DNA from: an uncultured Proteiniphilum sp.
Lineage (GTDB): Bacteria; Bacteroidota; Bacteroidia; Bacteroidales; Dysgonomonadaceae
Reading direction: 5' to 3'
Assembly (NCBI GenBank): GCA_927407015.1
Contig: CAKMJT010000016.1
Location: forward strand, 1-64,000
DNA length: 64,000 bases
Each line of letters opens with the position of its first letter. Position 1 is the first letter of the stretch. A program made the translations under genes and the position numbers. Positions 1-9,294 of the stretch are shown in pieces. Under the pieces are notes generated by a model that ran no database searches, was not told where the DNA came from, and worked only from the letters and a program-made list of their open reading frames with translations.

Positions 1-30
1 CAAGAAAACGCCAACTACTGCGTTATTCTC

Positions 31-79
31 GTTTTTGAAGCAGTCATTTACGAATAGTAAACTCCTTAGCTTCAAAAAC
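31..79. repeat. Inverted repeat, 11-bp arms
   Basis: GTTTTTGAAGC at 31-41 is matched by its exact reverse complement at 69-79, with 27 nt between. It lies downstream of the DUF4954 gene (minus strand), whose last codons overlap the string GAGGCTGTCTGAGG (157-170), which resembles insertion-sequence ends common in Bacteroidales. It may be a terminator-like structure or an IS scar. No transposase is visible in the 149 bases available. Confidence 0.4.
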
Positions 80-149
80 TTCGAAAGCCTTGTATTTGAC
101 GCTTTCTTATCAAAGACTGAAAATAACTTAGTTTTCTTTCAGGCACTAT

Positions 150-2162
150 TTAGCAGGAGGCTGTCTGAGGATTATCCGCTAAAAATTGGATACGTTCAAT
201 CAGCTCGTTTCCCAGGGCTTTTTTGTCTTCTATGTGTTTGAGGGTGGTCATGACGAACGGGTTCTTTTCGAAAGCGCCACGCACATATTCAAAATCCATT
301 GCACGGTCCTGAATATTGCCGTCGGCACCGAAACCGGTTTTAAAGGAGAGCGAGAATTCTTTTTTGGCATCGCTGTAAATCATCTCATCGAGGCTCACCA
401 CACTCTCTTTCCATTTCTCCACAATACGGATCACATCCGCCGCGGTGACCTCATCGGCTTTCAGCTCATAAAACGACTGGATCTTATCCCACGCCCATGT
501 CCACTCATTCAGGTAATAATCCTGATGCAGTTTCTGAAACACATGATTGATCTCTTTCAACAGGGTGATCTCTCCCGATTCAATCTTGCAGAGCAGGTCG
601 TCGATTTCCGATTTGGGAGCAATCAATCCCGAGATATCTACCCATTCCCCCAATCCGGGAGTGTTTCCCGGGGCGAGTCTCTCCCTGATCTCCCGGTTGC
701 TTTTAAAGTGGATGTTTTCCAGTCGCTTGATGATGGAATTGCCCAGGAATTTATGAATAATAATCTCGTAGAGTTGCAGTCCCCTTTTGAGCGATGAATT
801 GGTGATGATACAGCTCTGGAAAGTATAAATCTCCGATGTCTCCCCTGCCGTGGCCTGCAGATTCTTCAGAATCTCTACCCCGGCAAATACTTTCTGGATG
901 GTGTAGGGACTGAGCAGGTTGAAGTTGATGCAGTCGAGTTTGTCCGGATCTTTCCTTTTGTCTCTTTCGGGCCATTTCTTGGCATCGCGGATGGTACCCA
1001 CGCTGCGCAGATTCACGCCGGGAGCCAGTTGGGTACCGTTATCCTTTTCCACCAGATAGGAAAAGGGGAGGTTGGATGTGTCGGAATGCTGGTAGTGACG
1101 ACCCAGAATCAGGGAGAAAGCGCCTACCTTGGCAGGCCACAGAACGTAGGAGTTACTGGTCGTCTTGGCGCCCCGTTCGACGATCCCCTGATGTATGGGC
1201 CCCAGCTTGTACATATGATTGCTCTGGTTGGATCCCGAGCCGGCATTCATGAAAGAGAACATCCCGGCGATCAATAGCGTGGACTTATGATGGGTCACTG
1301 TATAGGGACCGGCAAAGAGTGCACAGGCTTCGCCGTTCTCACCCTGGCAGTTACTGAAAAACAGCGAATCGGAGGCAGAGTAGCCGTGATCAATGTGGCA
1401 TGCCTGTCCCACGAAACAACGCGTGATAAAGGAACCTCCGTCGATGGTTGAACCGGAGGAGACAATAAAATCTTCCGCGATCACGTTCCGCCCGATATAC
1501 ACGGGATCGTATTCATTGCTGTTGATGCTCCCGTTCTTCAGTTTCATGGCTCCGGTAATTTTACAGTGGGAGCCTATCCGTACATTCTTGATATACCCCA
1601 CGTTTACGATCTTACAATGGGGCCCGATGGTGCCCCTGTCGGAGGCATGCTTGCTGCAATAAAAGTCGATGATGGCCTTCATGCGCTTAATCAGTTCCGG
1701 TCGATGACGGTACAGTGAGTAGATATAGGCAAAGTGCGCCGACAGCTTGTCGTTGATATGCACCTCACGGCCGCCGGTTTCGTTCAGCACGTTCACCTGC
1801 ACGCCGTTGCCGAAAGTGGTCATGCCGTCTACCAGGATCACATCCACATTCTGGATGAAGCAATCGTCTCCAATCGTGTAGTTGGCAATGTAATTCTGCA
1901 CGTTCTCAATGACCACATTGTCGCCTATGGTGCAATTGTGAATCACCGCACGGGCGATACCTGCATGTTTTTTTAAGCCGCCGGCAAGCGCAAATTCCGA
2001 TTCGAATACACCGATCTCTACTTTTCCGGAAAATTGGGTATTCCTCACATAGTCGGGTTTAAACCCATTTTTGACCGTCACAGTGCTCCAATCGGAACAG
2101 CTGCATCCGTTTTTTTCCAGCAAGTCGGTCTCTGCCTTTGTTAAGCTTCTGTAGTTTTGCAT
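150..2162 (-). CDS. DUF4954 family protein, left-handed beta-helix (hexapeptide repeat)
   Basis: This 670-residue protein belongs to a Bacteroidales-typical family of unknown function (DUF4954). Residues of roughly 65-330 carry repeated isoleucine-glycine hexapeptide turns (IGDNVVIENV, IGDDCFIQNV, IGPHCKI, IGSHCKI), which indicates a left-handed beta-helix like that of acyltransferases and sugar-nucleotide enzymes. The last 180 residues are charged and predicted helical. There is no signal peptide, so it is probably cytoplasmic. It starts with ATG at 2162 and is followed downstream only by the window edge. The extreme C-terminus (ending QTASC) is encoded by sequence resembling an IS end, so the natural tail may have been altered. 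Substrate and reaction cannot be read from the sequence. Confidence 0.85.
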   Translation of the reverse strand: MQNYRSLTKAETDLLEKNGCSCSDWSTVTVKNGFKPDYVRNTQFSGKVEIGVFESEFALAGGLKKHAGIARAVIHNCTIGDNVVIENVQNYIANYTIGDDCFIQNVDVILVDGMTTFGNGVQVNVLNETGGREVHINDKLSAHFAYIYSLYRHRPELIKRMKAIIDFYCSKHASDRGTIGPHCKIVNVGYIKNVRIGSHCKITGAMKLKNGSINSNEYDPVYIGRNVIAEDFIVSSGSTIDGGSFITRCFVGQACHIDHGYSASDSLFFSNCQGENGEACALFAGPYTVTHHKSTLLIAGMFSFMNAGSGSNQSNHMYKLGPIHQGIVERGAKTTSNSYVLWPAKVGAFSLILGRHYQHSDTSNLPFSYLVEKDNGTQLAPGVNLRSVGTIRDAKKWPERDKRKDPDKLDCINFNLLSPYTIQKVFAGVEILKNLQATAGETSEIYTFQSCIITNSSLKRGLQLYEIIIHKFLGNSIIKRLENIHFKSNREIRERLAPGNTPGLGEWVDISGLIAPKSEIDDLLCKIESGEITLLKEINHVFQKLHQDYYLNEWTWAWDKIQSFYELKADEVTAADVIRIVEKWKESVVSLDEMIYSDAKKEFSLSFKTGFGADGNIQDRAMDFEYVRGAFEKNPFVMTTLKHIEDKKALGNELIERIQFLADNPQTASC

Positions 2163-2202
2163 GATGGTGTTATAGGATTGAATGATGAAGGCACCTCTAT
2201 CG

Positions 2203-2233
2203 TAAAAGCGAGATCCGGTAACCGGGATCTCGC
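2203..2233 (-). terminator. Rho-independent terminator of recA
   Basis: On the minus strand, 13 nt after the recA stop, GCGAGATCCCGGT pairs with ACCGGATCTCGC (one bulged base) and is followed by a short U tract (TTTTACG). The spacing and direction fit termination of recA before the DUF4954 gene. Confidence 0.75.
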
Positions 2234-2246
2234 CTTGTGGAATGGT

Positions 2247-3266
2247 TTATTTTGCTTTCAACGCATCGAAGATCAGCTTTTCCAGTTCTTCAGCCAGTTC
2301 GGGATTGTCCCTCACAGCAGCCTTGGCTGCGTCGCGTCCCTGTCCCAGTTTGGTGTCGTTATAGCTGTACCACGATCCGCTTTTCTTGATGATATTCAAT
2401 TCTGATCCCAGGTCGATAATTTCACCTGTGCGGGAGATGCCCTCACCATACATGATATCGAACTCCGCTTTACGGAAGGGTGGTGCCATTTTGTTTTTCA
2501 CTACTCTCACACGGGTCGGTTTCCCTATCTGTTCTTCACCCTCCTTGATGGGTGAACCGTTCCCACGGATATCCAGACGCACGGAAGCGTAGAACTTCAG
2601 GGCATTTCCTCCGGTGGTAGTCTCCGGGTTGCCGAACATGATACCAATCTTCTCGCGCAGCTGGTTAATGAAAATACAGGTAGTGTTGGTCTTGCTGATG
2701 GCTGAGGTCAGTTTCCTGAGTGCCTGCGACATGAGGCGCGCCTGCAAACCCACGTTGGAATCACCCATTTCTCCTTCGATTTCCTTTTTGGGGGTGAGCG
2801 CTGCCACGGAGTCGATCACGACGATGTCCACTGCCGAAGAGCGGATCAGCTGTTCTGCGATCTCCAGGGCCTCTTCTCCGCTACCGGGCTGTGAGATCAG
2901 TAGTTCATCGGTGTTAACACCTAGTTTTTCTGCATAGAAACGGTCGAAAGCATGCTCGGCATCGATAAATGCGGCTACACCTCCCGCTTTTTGTGCTTCT
3001 GCAATGGCATGGATAGCCAGGGTGGTTTTACCCGATGACTCGGGCCCGTAAATCTCGATGACCCTTCCGCGGGGATAGCCACCCACGCCCAGCGCCACAT
3101 TCAACCCGATGGAACCGGAAGAGATGACAGGAACCTCTTCCACCTTCTCATCACCCATTTTCATGATAGATCCCTTACCGTAGGTCTTTTCAATTTTGTC
3201 CATCGCTGCACGCAGCGCTTTCAGTTTTTCACTGTTCTTGTTTTCGTTCTCGTTTTCTTGTTCCAT
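2247..3266 (-). CDS. recA: Recombinase A
   Basis: RecA coats single-stranded DNA, drives homologous pairing and strand exchange, and triggers LexA self-cleavage in SOS-competent bacteria. At 339 residues it is full length. The Walker A motif GPESSGKT is at residues 74-81, followed by the conserved recombinase core (VVIDSVAAL Walker B, the [11 protein letters not shown]2 region and GGNALKFY). The N-terminus is rich in Glu/Asn ([11 protein letters not shown]), as in many Bacteroidales RecAs, and the C-terminus is short. The ATG at 3266 is preceded by an AT-rich stretch with no Shine-Dalgarno, as usual in this phylum. The hairpin at 2203-2233 closes the transcription unit. Upstream lies the bcp remnant, which in related genomes would be an intact gene next to recA. 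Confidence 0.97.
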   Translation of the reverse strand: MEQENENENKNSEKLKALRAAMDKIEKTYGKGSIMKMGDEKVEEVPVISSGSIGLNVALGVGGYPRGRVIEIYGPESSGKTTLAIHAIAEAQKAGGVAAFIDAEHAFDRFYAEKLGVNTDELLISQPGSGEEALEIAEQLIRSSAVDIVVIDSVAALTPKKEIEGEMGDSNVGLQARLMSQALRKLTSAISKTNTTCIFINQLREKIGIMFGNPETTTGGNALKFYASVRLDIRGNGSPIKEGEEQIGKPTRVRVVKNKMAPPFRKAEFDIMYGEGISRTGEIIDLGSELNIIKKSGSWYSYNDTKLGQGRDAAKAAVRDNPELAEELEKLIFDALKAK

Positions 3267-3387
3267 AATGTTATAGTTGATTTGTTTTTCCTTTTCTGCG
3301 GGTTACTTCCTCCCTGCCACTTTGTTACGGTTGTCTCCGGCAGAGCAGTATCAATCTCTCCGGTTCATTTTTTTCCCGGAAAGCGGT

Positions 3388-3540
3388 TCACTTAATTCCC
3401 AAAATCTGAACAGCATGGTTCCCGGTATCCACCGCGCGGCCTTCCATGATGTGGCTGATGATGCCCTGCTCATCCACCAGGAAGGTGGTACGCACCGTTC
3501 CCGGGATCTCGGGTATTGTGTCGCCAATATGTAATGCCAT
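3388..3540 (-). pseudogene. bcp: Thioredoxin-dependent peroxiredoxin (Bcp) remnant, internally deleted
   Basis: A 50-codon frame begins ATG at 3540 with MALHIGDTIPEIPG, typical of the start of BCP/PrxQ peroxiredoxins, and jumps directly to TVRTTFLVDEQGI and NHAVQIL, typical of the end of the same family. The family is normally about 150 residues, so about 100 central residues are missing, including the peroxidatic cysteine motif. The reading frame is preserved across the join. What is left cannot be an active peroxidase. A Bacteroidetes minus-7 element (3566-3573) still sits just upstream. Either a real in-frame deletion occurred or the assembly dropped about 300 bp. Confidence 0.8.
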
Positions 3541-3565
3541 TGATTTTTAAATTGTGTTTAGCATC

Positions 3566-3573
3566 CAAAGATA
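3566..3573 (-). promoter_or_regulatory. Minus-7 promoter element upstream of the bcp remnant
   Basis: The minus strand reads TATCTTTG, an exact TAnnTTTG Bacteroidetes minus-7 box, 26 nt before the remnant ATG. I find no good TTTG minus-33 partner at the usual spacing. Confidence 0.4.
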
Positions 3574-3664
3574 GTAAAAAAGCAAAAAATTATAGCTGTG
3601 TTTCCCGAAAAAGAACATCATCCCGAGAAAGAAAATGAATGAGAACCTTCCTCCCTGTATTCCT

Positions 3665-4771
3665 TTATACCAGTCGGTAAACACCTCCCGGCAGTGACTC
3701 AACCCTGTTTTTCATCTCCATTTCCAGGAGTGTCATAAACAGCTCTGATACAGGGATGTTGAGTTCTATCGCCAGGGTGTTAACCTGCATGGAACCGGTT
3801 TTGTTGAGCGCGTTGAACACTTTTTCCTCCTCTGCCGACAGCTCAATGAACAGCTCTTTTTGTTGAGGCTGATCGCGTTTGCCCGCTGTCTCCCATCCCA
3901 TATGGGCGATCAAATCATCCGCACTCTGCAGCAGCAGTGCCTTGTTATCGGATATCAGCCTGTTACACCCCGATGACATCTTGTCACGGGTACGCCCCGG
4001 AACGGCAAAGACTTCGCGGAAGTATGAATTGGCTATATCTGCCGTAGTGAGTGATCCGCCTTTCTCCCCTGATTCCACCACCACTACGGCATCTGACATA
4101 CCCGCCACAATCCGGTTACGTTTCACGAAATTATGCCTGTCAGGATTAGTGTTGCCGGGGAATTCAGTCAGCAACGCCCCCTGCTCCAGCATCTCAACAG
4201 CGGTCTGCCGGTGCAGTGAGGGATAGATGCGGTCCAGACCGTGCCCCAGCACTGCCACAGTGGATAATCCCTGTTGCAGTGCCGCTCTGTGCGCGCAGAT
4301 ATCAATACCGTAAGCCAGCCCGCTGACAATCTGTATATCCGGAACTTTCTGTGAGATATCCCTGATGAAATCCCTGCAAAAATCCTCTCCCTGTTTCGTG
4401 GCATTACGTGTACCCACAATACTGATCACTTTTTTACGGTTCAGGTCCGTTTTCCCTTTGGCATAGAGCAGCACCGGCGCATCGATGCATTGGGTGAGCC
4501 GTTGCGGATAACCCGGATCAGTGAAAAATAGCAGTTGGATTTTGTTTTTCACGACGAACGCCAGCTCTCTCTCTGCCCGTTCCATCACTTCCGGGCTGCG
4601 AATCTCCTGTATGATCCGTTCAGACAGGCGGGGTATGATCCCCAACCTACGGGTATCCGCCTTGAATATAGCCTCCTCATCGCCGATCACCTGCATCAGA
4701 TTACGGGCATGCATCACCCCCACACCTTTTATCAGCGTGAGTGCTATACGGTATAAAGATTTGTCGTTCAT
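3665..4771 (-). CDS. dprA: DNA-processing protein DprA
   Basis: DprA protects incoming single-stranded DNA and loads RecA on it during natural transformation; many non-competent bacteria also keep it. The 368-residue protein has an N-terminal helical region, the Rossmann-like DprA core with SIVGTRNATKQG, SGLAYGIDICAH, VAVLGHGLDRIYP and the RNRIVAGMSDAVVVVESG segment, and a C-terminal winged helix (about 305-368). All core motifs are present and the length is normal. The ATG at 4771 is the natural start. The gene lies 133 nt downstream of the thioesterase and purL on the same strand, and the spacer contains a copy of a dispersed repeat. Confidence 0.95.
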   Translation of the reverse strand: MNDKSLYRIALTLIKGVGVMHARNLMQVIGDEEAIFKADTRRLGIIPRLSERIIQEIRSPEVMERAERELAFVVKNKIQLLFFTDPGYPQRLTQCIDAPVLLYAKGKTDLNRKKVISIVGTRNATKQGEDFCRDFIRDISQKVPDIQIVSGLAYGIDICAHRAALQQGLSTVAVLGHGLDRIYPSLHRQTAVEMLEQGALLTEFPGNTNPDRHNFVKRNRIVAGMSDAVVVVESGEKGGSLTTADIANSYFREVFAVPGRTRDKMSSGCNRLISDNKALLLQSADDLIAHMGWETAGKRDQPQQKELFIELSAEEEKVFNALNKTGSMQVNTLAIELNIPVSELFMTLLEMEMKNRVESLPGGVYRLV

Positions 4772-4792
4772 GATCCGTTCACTGTTGTTTGC

Positions 4793-4860
4793 TATCAGCT
4801 ATCAGCGGTCAGCTCCTTAGGTGAAAGCTTTGCAGGGGCAGGAGTTCGTTTTCAGCTTTT
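4793..4860. repeat. Dispersed intergenic repeat, copy A
   Basis: This stretch contains TATCAGCTATCAGCGGTCAG (4793-4812) and TGAAAGCTTTGCAGGGGCAG (4822-4841), ending with TTTTCAGCTTTT. An inverted copy lies at 10539-10615, where the 20-mer is matched at 19 of 20 positions. It sits in the dprA/thioesterase spacer. Confidence 0.65.
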
Positions 4861-4904
4861 AATTACCGGTGATCAGTTATCGACGGTCGGTATTCAGTAT
4901 TCCA

Positions 4905-5312
4905 TTAGCGGATGTAGTCCCTGAATACTTCGTCAAAAACGTTCGGTTTCGAAAGTTTACCGTTTACCAGGTTCACCACCTCTATCCTTGCTTTGGCACA
5001 GGTGGCGTTATCCGACAGGCGAATGATCTCCTGATGGAAGATGTACTTCACACCTGCTTTTTCAATATGGGAAACGGTACATCTGAACTGATCCATCCCA
5101 ATCAGCGGCACCTTGTAGCGGATCTCCACGCGCGAGACCACCGCATCGATGCCGTCGAGGTGCAATTGATAAAAATTCAATCCCACCTTTTCAAGAAACT
5201 CATGACGCGTCACCTCGAAATAGTGCAGATAGTGGGCATTGTTCACATGTCCCTGCGTATCGCACTCATAGTCGCGTACCTTTAGTGTATATTCAAAAAG
5301 AGGCTCAGCCAC
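4905..5312 (-). CDS. Acyl-CoA thioesterase, 4HBT/YbgC-like hotdog family
   Basis: The 135-residue single hotdog domain matches the 4-hydroxybenzoyl-CoA thioesterase/YbgC family, which hydrolyses acyl-CoA or acyl-carrier thioesters. The signature VRDYECDTQGHVNNAHYL contains the expected catalytic Asp (residue 18) followed by GHVNN. Length is typical and no signal peptide is seen. The start must be GTG at 5312: an in-frame TGA, the purL stop (5334-5336), blocks extension and no ATG is available in frame. The gene begins 21 nt after purL, so the two are probably co-transcribed. The natural substrate cannot be told from the sequence. Confidence 0.9.
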   Translation of the reverse strand: MAEPLFEYTLKVRDYECDTQGHVNNAHYLHYFEVTRHEFLEKVGLNFYQLHLDGIDAVVSRVEIRYKVPLIGMDQFRCTVSHIEKAGVKYIFHQEIIRLSDNATCAKARIEVVNLVNGKLSKPNVFDEVFRDYIR

Positions 5313-5333
5313 GCATTCTTCTTTTTTCTGAAT

Positions 5334-8300
5334 TCATCTTTTATTGTTCAGCCATTCGCGGGCATTGGCAAATGCTTCCATCCAGGGTGTCACCTCATGC
5401 TTCCGGTAGGCAAACGGGTACCAGGCGTTCTGCCAGGGGAAGATGGACCGTTCCATGTGGGGCATCATGGCCAGGTGACGGCCGTCACGCGAGCAGACGG
5501 CGGCGGTCGCATAGTCGGAGCCGTTGGGATTGCCGGGGTACTCTTCGTAGCAATATTTCGCGGCGATGTTGTATGTTGATTCCTCTTCCGGCAGGACAAA
5601 GCGTCCTTCCCCGTGGGCTACCCAGATGCCCAGTTTGGAGCCTTCGAGCGATTTGAACATTACCGAATCATTCTTTGGGATCTCCACGCTGACAAATGCC
5701 GATTCGAACTTGTGTGAGAGGTTGTGCTCCATTTTCGGGTGGGTCTCACCCTTCCCGGGGTAGATCAGCCCCAGCTCCATCAGCAGCTGACAACCGTTAC
5801 AGATGCCCAGGCTGAGGGTGTCTTCCCTGGCGTAGAAGTTTTCGAGTGCGCTTTTAGCCTCCCTGTTGTAGCGGAAGCCGCCCGCCCATCCCCTGGCGGA
5901 ACCCAGTACATCGGAATTGGAGAAGCCGCCGCAGAAGACGGCAAACTGCACATCCTCCAGCGTCTCGCGGCCCGAGGTGAGGTCGGTCATGTGTACATCC
6001 TTCACATCAAAACCGGCGAGGTATAGTGCATAGGCCATCTCACGCTCTCCGTTGGTGCCTTTCTCACGGAGGATTGCCGCGGTAAGGCCGGTCCGTTCCC
6101 TGCGGTCCGGATTGAGCCCCAGATCTGCCATCTTACCGGTAAACGAAGCTTTACAATCAATCTGAAGAGGTTGTTGCTTATAATTGGTGAAACGCTCTGC
6201 AGCACAGGTCATCCCGCTCTGTTTTCTGTCGAGCAGGTAGGATGTTTTATACCACACATCACGCAGATGATCGATATCAAACTCCTGCCGGAATTCATCC
6301 CGGGCAATAATCAGTTTGCGTTCCTCAATGGGGCGGGCTACGATGGCAAATCCCACGCCGTAGTCATCCAGAATTTTTTCCACCAGGCGGTGATGTTTGA
6401 CCTGAATCAGTACACCCGGGTTCTCTGAAAAGAGGATCTTGATCAGGTCGGCGTGGCGTATCTTGTCGAGGTGAGTTTCCAGACCGCCCTGCGGGTTGGC
6501 GAAACACATTTCCAGCATCGTCGTGACCATCCCCCCGGCCGAGATATCGTGTCCGGCGAGGATTAATCCGCGACTGGTGAGCTCCTGGATGGCAGTGAAA
6601 GCATTCTTGAAATATTCGGCATCGGTCACCGTGGGAGCTTCATCGCCCACCTTGCCCAGTGTCTGGGCAAAGGCCGATCCTCCCAGCTTGAACGTGTCGA
6701 AAGAAAAATCGATATAGTAGAGGTAGGTTCCTTTGATGTAGGCCAGCACCGGCGATACGATCCTGCGGATATTCTTTACCTCTGCGGCAGCAGAGATGAT
6801 GACAGTTCCCGGAGAGAAGACCTTCTCATCTCCATATTTCTGTGTCATCGAGAGTGAATCTTTTCCGGTGGGGATGTTGATCCCCAGGTCGCAGGCGAAA
6901 TCGGAACAGGCTTCCACCGCCCTGTAGAGTCGGGCATCCTCGCCCGGGTTGCGGCAGGGCCACATCCAGTTGGCGCTGAGCGATACACTCTGCAGGCCAT
7001 TTACCAGCGGTGCGAAGACGATGTTGGTGAGGGCTTCGGCAATGGCCATCACCGACCCGGCCGCCGGATCTATCAGTGCCACCTGTGGTGCATGGCCCAG
7101 CGAGGTAGCCATACCTGCAAATCCCCTGTAGTCGAGCGCAATGGCACCGCTGTCGCTCAGTGGCAGCTGTATCTCACCCTGGCACTGCTGGCGGGCTATC
7201 TTTCCGGTCACCGACCGGTCCACCTTGTTGGTGAGCCAGTCTTTGCAGGCCACCGCTTCCAGCTTGAGTACGTTTTCGATATAGCTTTCCAGCTGTTCCG
7301 GGTCGTAAGCCGGAGCGCCGTAAGCTTCTTCTGTGGTGATGTCTTCCATGACGGTTACCGGTGGCTTGCCGAAGAAATCTTCCAGCTCCATGTCGATGGG
7401 GTTGACACCTTCGTTGCTGCGGAAGGTAAACCTCATATCGCCGGTGGTTTCTCCCACCACATACATGGGAGAACGTTCACGAGAGGCAATCCGTTCAATC
7501 CGTTCAATATCCTCTTTTTTCACCAGCAGTCCCATCCGTTCCTGGCTCTCGTTGCCGATGATCTCCTTCGCGGAGAGGGTTTGGTCGCCAACAGGCAGCT
7601 GATCGATATGGATCACTCCGCCGGTCTGCTCCACCAGCTCGGAGAGGCAGTTGAGGTGGCCACCGGCACCATGATCGTGGATGGAGACAATGGGGTTTTC
7701 ATCCGACTCAGCCAGTGAACGGATGACGTTGGCTACCCGTTTCTGCATCTCCGGGTTGGCACGCTGTACCGCGTTCAGCTCAATACCCGAAGAATATTCG
7801 CCGGTGTTGACCGAAGAGACGGCACCGCCACCCATACCGATGCGGTAGTTGTCGCCGCCCAGCACCACCACTTTTTCTCCGTTTTGTGGTATCCCTTTTT
7901 GTGCATCGCGCTTGTTGGCATAACCAACACCTCCGGCAAGCATGATCACCTTGTCATATCCAAACTTTTTGTAGTTCTCCGCATGCTCAAGGGTAAGCAC
8001 AGAGCCGCAGATCAGCGGCTGGCCAAACTTGTTGCCGAAGTCGGAGGCACCGTTGGAGGCTTTGATGAGTATTTGTTCCGGTGTCTGGTAGAGCCAGGGG
8101 CGTGGCGGCATCACTTGCTCCCAGGGGCGTCCCTCTTCCAGGCGTGGGTAGGAGGTCATATAGACGGCCGTTCCTGCCACAGGAAGGGATCCTTTTCCGC
8201 CGGCGAGCCGGTCGCGGATCTCACCCCCGGTACCGGTGGAGGCGCCGTTGAAGGGTTCCACCGTGGTGGGGAAGTTATGTGTTTCAGCTTTGAGCGAAAG

Positions 8301-9026
8301 CACGCTCTCCACCTCTTTTGTCCGGAAAAAATCGGGCTTGTCGCCGCTGGCAGGGGCAAACTGTTCAATCACCGGTCCCTGTACGAAGGCCACGTTATCT
8401 TTATAGGCTGAGATAAGGCTATTGGGATTTACGTTTGAAGTCTTCCGGATGAGTTGAAACAAGGTTAGCTCTTTCTCCTCCCCGTCGATGATGAACTTAC
8501 CGTTGAAAATCTTATGGCGACAGTGTTCCGAATTGACCTGCGAGAAGCCGAACACCTCACTGTCGGTGAGCTTGCGTCCCATCTTGTCGCTGACCGAGTT
8601 GAGATAATCAATCTCGTCATCACTCAGAGCTAGTCCTTCCGCAGCATTGTAAGCTGCAATATGATCGATAAATATAATCTCTTCCGGTTTTTTCCCGATA
8701 GTGAAGAGGTTTTGATCCAGTCTCTCATACCTGCGTTGCAGCATGGGGTCGAAGGCAACTGTGTCAACCTCCTGTTGCGGGGTATACTCCTCTATGCGGG
8801 TGATTCCACCGATACCCATGTTCTGGGTGATTTCCACCGCGCAGGTGCTCCAGGGTGTGATCATCTCCCGACGCGGCCCGATAAACTGCCGGTCAACAGT
8901 CTCCGTTGACAGCATCTCTGCTTCTCCAAAAAGCCAGGTCAGTTTACGTACAGTATCTTCTGTAAAGGATGTCTCTGCCTGTACAGCAATCACACTTTGT
9001 GAAGGGGTGCTGAAAAATGAAATCAT
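5334..9026 (-). CDS. purL: Phosphoribosylformylglycinamidine synthase, fused large form
   Basis: PurL makes FGAM from FGAR, ATP and glutamine in the fourth step of purine synthesis. At 1230 residues this is the fused form with its own glutaminase, as in Gammaproteobacteria and Bacteroidetes, not the split PurL/PurQ/PurS form. The N-terminal half has the two AIR-synthase-like ATP-binding modules (LKAETHNFPTTVEPFNGAST, HDHGAGG and HDISAGGM motifs). The C-terminal class-I amidotransferase has its nucleophilic Cys at residue 1076 (GICNGCQLL) and the PHMERS segment carrying the catalytic His/Glu. The ATG at 9026 gives the family N-terminus. It leads a probable operon with the thioesterase and perhaps dprA, and is divergent from the LysE gene. 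Confidence 0.96.
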   Translation of the reverse strand: MISFFSTPSQSVIAVQAETSFTEDTVRKLTWLFGEAEMLSTETVDRQFIGPRREMITPWSTCAVEITQNMGIGGITRIEEYTPQQEVDTVAFDPMLQRRYERLDQNLFTIGKKPEEIIFIDHIAAYNAAEGLALSDDEIDYLNSVSDKMGRKLTDSEVFGFSQVNSEHCRHKIFNGKFIIDGEEKELTLFQLIRKTSNVNPNSLISAYKDNVAFVQGPVIEQFAPASGDKPDFFRTKEVESVLSLKAETHNFPTTVEPFNGASTGTGGEIRDRLAGGKGSLPVAGTAVYMTSYPRLEEGRPWEQVMPPRPWLYQTPEQILIKASNGASDFGNKFGQPLICGSVLTLEHAENYKKFGYDKVIMLAGGVGYANKRDAQKGIPQNGEKVVVLGGDNYRIGMGGGAVSSVNTGEYSSGIELNAVQRANPEMQKRVANVIRSLAESDENPIVSIHDHGAGGHLNCLSELVEQTGGVIHIDQLPVGDQTLSAKEIIGNESQERMGLLVKKEDIERIERIASRERSPMYVVGETTGDMRFTFRSNEGVNPIDMELEDFFGKPPVTVMEDITTEEAYGAPAYDPEQLESYIENVLKLEAVACKDWLTNKVDRSVTGKIARQQCQGEIQLPLSDSGAIALDYRGFAGMATSLGHAPQVALIDPAAGSVMAIAEALTNIVFAPLVNGLQSVSLSANWMWPCRNPGEDARLYRAVEACSDFACDLGINIPTGKDSLSMTQKYGDEKVFSPGTVIISAAAEVKNIRRIVSPVLAYIKGTYLYYIDFSFDTFKLGGSAFAQTLGKVGDEAPTVTDAEYFKNAFTAIQELTSRGLILAGHDISAGGMVTTMLEMCFANPQGGLETHLDKIRHADLIKILFSENPGVLIQVKHHRLVEKILDDYGVGFAIVARPIEERKLIIARDEFRQEFDIDHLRDVWYKTSYLLDRKQSGMTCAAERFTNYKQQPLQIDCKASFTGKMADLGLNPDRRERTGLTAAILREKGTNGEREMAYALYLAGFDVKDVHMTDLTSGRETLEDVQFAVFCGGFSNSDVLGSARGWAGGFRYNREAKSALENFYAREDTLSLGICNGCQLLMELGLIYPGKGETHPKMEHNLSHKFESAFVSVEIPKNDSVMFKSLEGSKLGIWVAHGEGRFVLPEEESTYNIAAKYCYEEYPGNPNGSDYATAAVCSRDGRHLAMMPHMERSIFPWQNAWYPFAYRKHEVTPWMEAFANAREWLNNKR

Positions 9027-9175
9027 GTCTCTTTATTTAGATTGCATCAGTTTGGGAGAAACGGAGGGTGATTGATTGTGATGGGGAAAGAGTGAATCAG
9101 TTTTGAAAAATCAGCTCTCTTCTTTCCTGACTGGAACAATTTGACCGTCGATCTCTGTATTTCTGATTGAAGATA

Positions 9176-9183
9176 CAAAGTTA
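9176..9183 (-). promoter_or_regulatory. Minus-7 element upstream of purL
   Basis: The minus strand reads TAACTTTG, matching TAnnTTTG, about 150 nt before the purL ATG. There is no clear minus-33 TTTG at the normal distance, so the call is tentative. Confidence 0.35.
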
Positions 9184-9223
9184 GTGAACTTTTTCGTTCA
9201 GTCACACTTCCAATAAATCTCTT

Positions 9224-9254
9224 TTTGTTCGTTTTGAGAATGAATGTATCTTTG
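9224..9254 (+). promoter_or_regulatory. Bacteroidetes-type promoter of the LysE gene
   Basis: TTTG at 9224-9227 is followed after 19 nt by TATCTTTG at 9247-9254. This is an exact fit to the TTTG/TAnnTTTG promoter recognised by the Bacteroidetes primary sigma factor. It lies 40 nt before the ATG at 9295. Confidence 0.7.
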
Positions 9255-9294
9255 TAGCGAAAGAATCATTGGTCCTCTCCCCTGAATCAACATA

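Noticed and set aside
7092-7718. 208-codon open frame on the plus strand opposite purL
   Set aside because: It lies inside the conserved purL gene on the other strand and has no recognisable family features.
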